DNA from: Burkholderia pyrrocinia
GTDB lineage: Bacteria > Pseudomonadota > Gammaproteobacteria > Burkholderiales > Burkholderiaceae
Length of the DNA stretch: 64,000 nt
Assembly: GCF_003330765.1 (NCBI RefSeq)
Contig: NZ_CP024903.1
Coordinates: 124,001 to 188,000, forward strand
Direction of reading: 5' to 3'
A program made the position numbers and the translations under genes. Position 1 is the stretch's first letter; the number at the start of each line of letters is the position of its first letter. Positions 63,691 to 64,000 of the stretch are shown here, piece by piece. The notes under the pieces were generated by a model. The model was not told the origin of the DNA, made no database searches, and saw only the letters and a list, made by a program, of their open reading frames with translations.

Positions 63691-64000
63691 ATGAACCCGG
63701 TGGAAACCACCCTGACCCATCCCGGCGCATTCGGCGCCGCCGAACCGCACGCGACGCTGCGGTCCGGCGCGCCGGGCGGCGTGCAGATCGAGCACCTGGG
63801 CGTGCGCTACGGCGCACGCACGGTGCTGGAAGATCTGTCGCTGTCGATCGGCGCCGGTGAATTTCTGACCGTGCTCGGCAAGAGCGGCTGCGGCAAGACC
63901 ACGCTGCTGCGCTTCATCGCCGGGTTCGTGAAGGCCGACGGCCTGACCGGCACGCTGACCGTTGCCGGACGTGACCTGACCTATGCGCCGCCGCACAAGC
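63691..64000 (+). CDS. phnT: 2-aminoethylphosphonate ABC transporter ATPase (cut by window end)
   Basis: The first 103 codons of an ABC ATPase. [20 protein letters not shown] and Walker [10 protein letters not shown] are visible; the signature and Walker B lie beyond the window. An N-terminal extension of about 30 residues fits PhnT-type proteins. AAGAGG is immediately before the ATG; a GTG at 63680 is out of frame. It follows phnS by 34 bases and should power aminoethylphosphonate import. Confidence 0.82.
   Translation, partial: MNPVETTLTHPGAFGAAEPHATLRSGAPGGVQIEHLGVRYGARTVLEDLSLSIGAGEFLTVLGKSGCGKTTLLRFIAGFVKADGLTGTLTVAGRDLTYAPPHK

Overview
The window is high-GC DNA with Burkholderia gene content and order. 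It most likely comes from the second chromosome of a Burkholderia cepacia complex strain. The best marker is a LysR regulator divergent from a lipase-like gene and an RND efflux operon, the order known for ceoR-llpE-ceoA-ceoB-opcM (bpeT-llpE-bpeEF-oprC in B. pseudomallei). Nearly every gene serves transport, catabolism of plant- or soil-derived compounds, or efflux. I found no rRNA, tRNA, CRISPR array or intact insertion sequence. Function calls rest on motifs and gene order read by eye; no database search was run.

Layout. 0.1-1.7 kb: a purine nucleoside permease-like protein, a DUF4148 protein and a possible 30-residue small protein. 2.1-10.3 kb: the CeoR/CeoAB-OpcM efflux locus, closed by a strong terminator. 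10.6-16.8 kb, all minus strand: an alpha/beta hydrolase, a DUF3579 protein, a DctB/DctD-type two-component pair and a 2-hydroxycarboxylate transporter. The transporter has a textbook sigma-54 promoter and two upstream dyads that could bind the DctD-like activator. 17.2-23.4 kb: an organosulfur-type operon (MetQ/N/I-like transporter, two flavin-dependent oxidoreductases, one ferritin-like protein of unknown function). 23.5-25.2 kb: a trimeric autotransporter adhesin. 25.8-28.5 kb: a HTH regulator, and a DUF2167 protein overlapping a site-2-protease-like M50 peptidase.

28.6-46.3 kb: a glucarate/galactarate pathway in two blocks. The transporter and alpha-ketoglutarate semialdehyde dehydrogenase lie at 28.6-31.8 kb; kdgD and garD lie at 43.6-46.3 kb. 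Three matching operator-like sites link the blocks. Between them is a roughly 10.6 kb segment that looks acquired. It carries a LysR gene, a six-gene catabolic operon (M20 hydrolase, MHS transporter, kynureninase-like PLP enzyme, VOC-bicupin fusion, SDR lacking its catalytic tyrosine, dienelactone hydrolase-NTF2 fusion) and a porin. A 31-bp motif is shared by the operon and porin upstream regions. The segment's right edge abuts a vapB antitoxin gene whose vapC partner is cut off after about 14 codons.

46.4-52.8 kb: an Lrp regulator divergent from a periplasmic binding protein, which is coupled to an unusual peptide deformylase-class IV aminotransferase fusion; then NTF2-like, FucU, DoxX and MHS-transporter genes. 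53.1-56.0 kb: a second binding protein divergent from a PAS-AraC regulator, and a small protein. 56.3-61.1 kb: quinate/shikimate catabolism (quiC-like, aroQ, aroE-like, MFS transporter). 61.2-64.0 kb: 2-aminoethylphosphonate use (phnW, phnS, and phnT cut by the window end).
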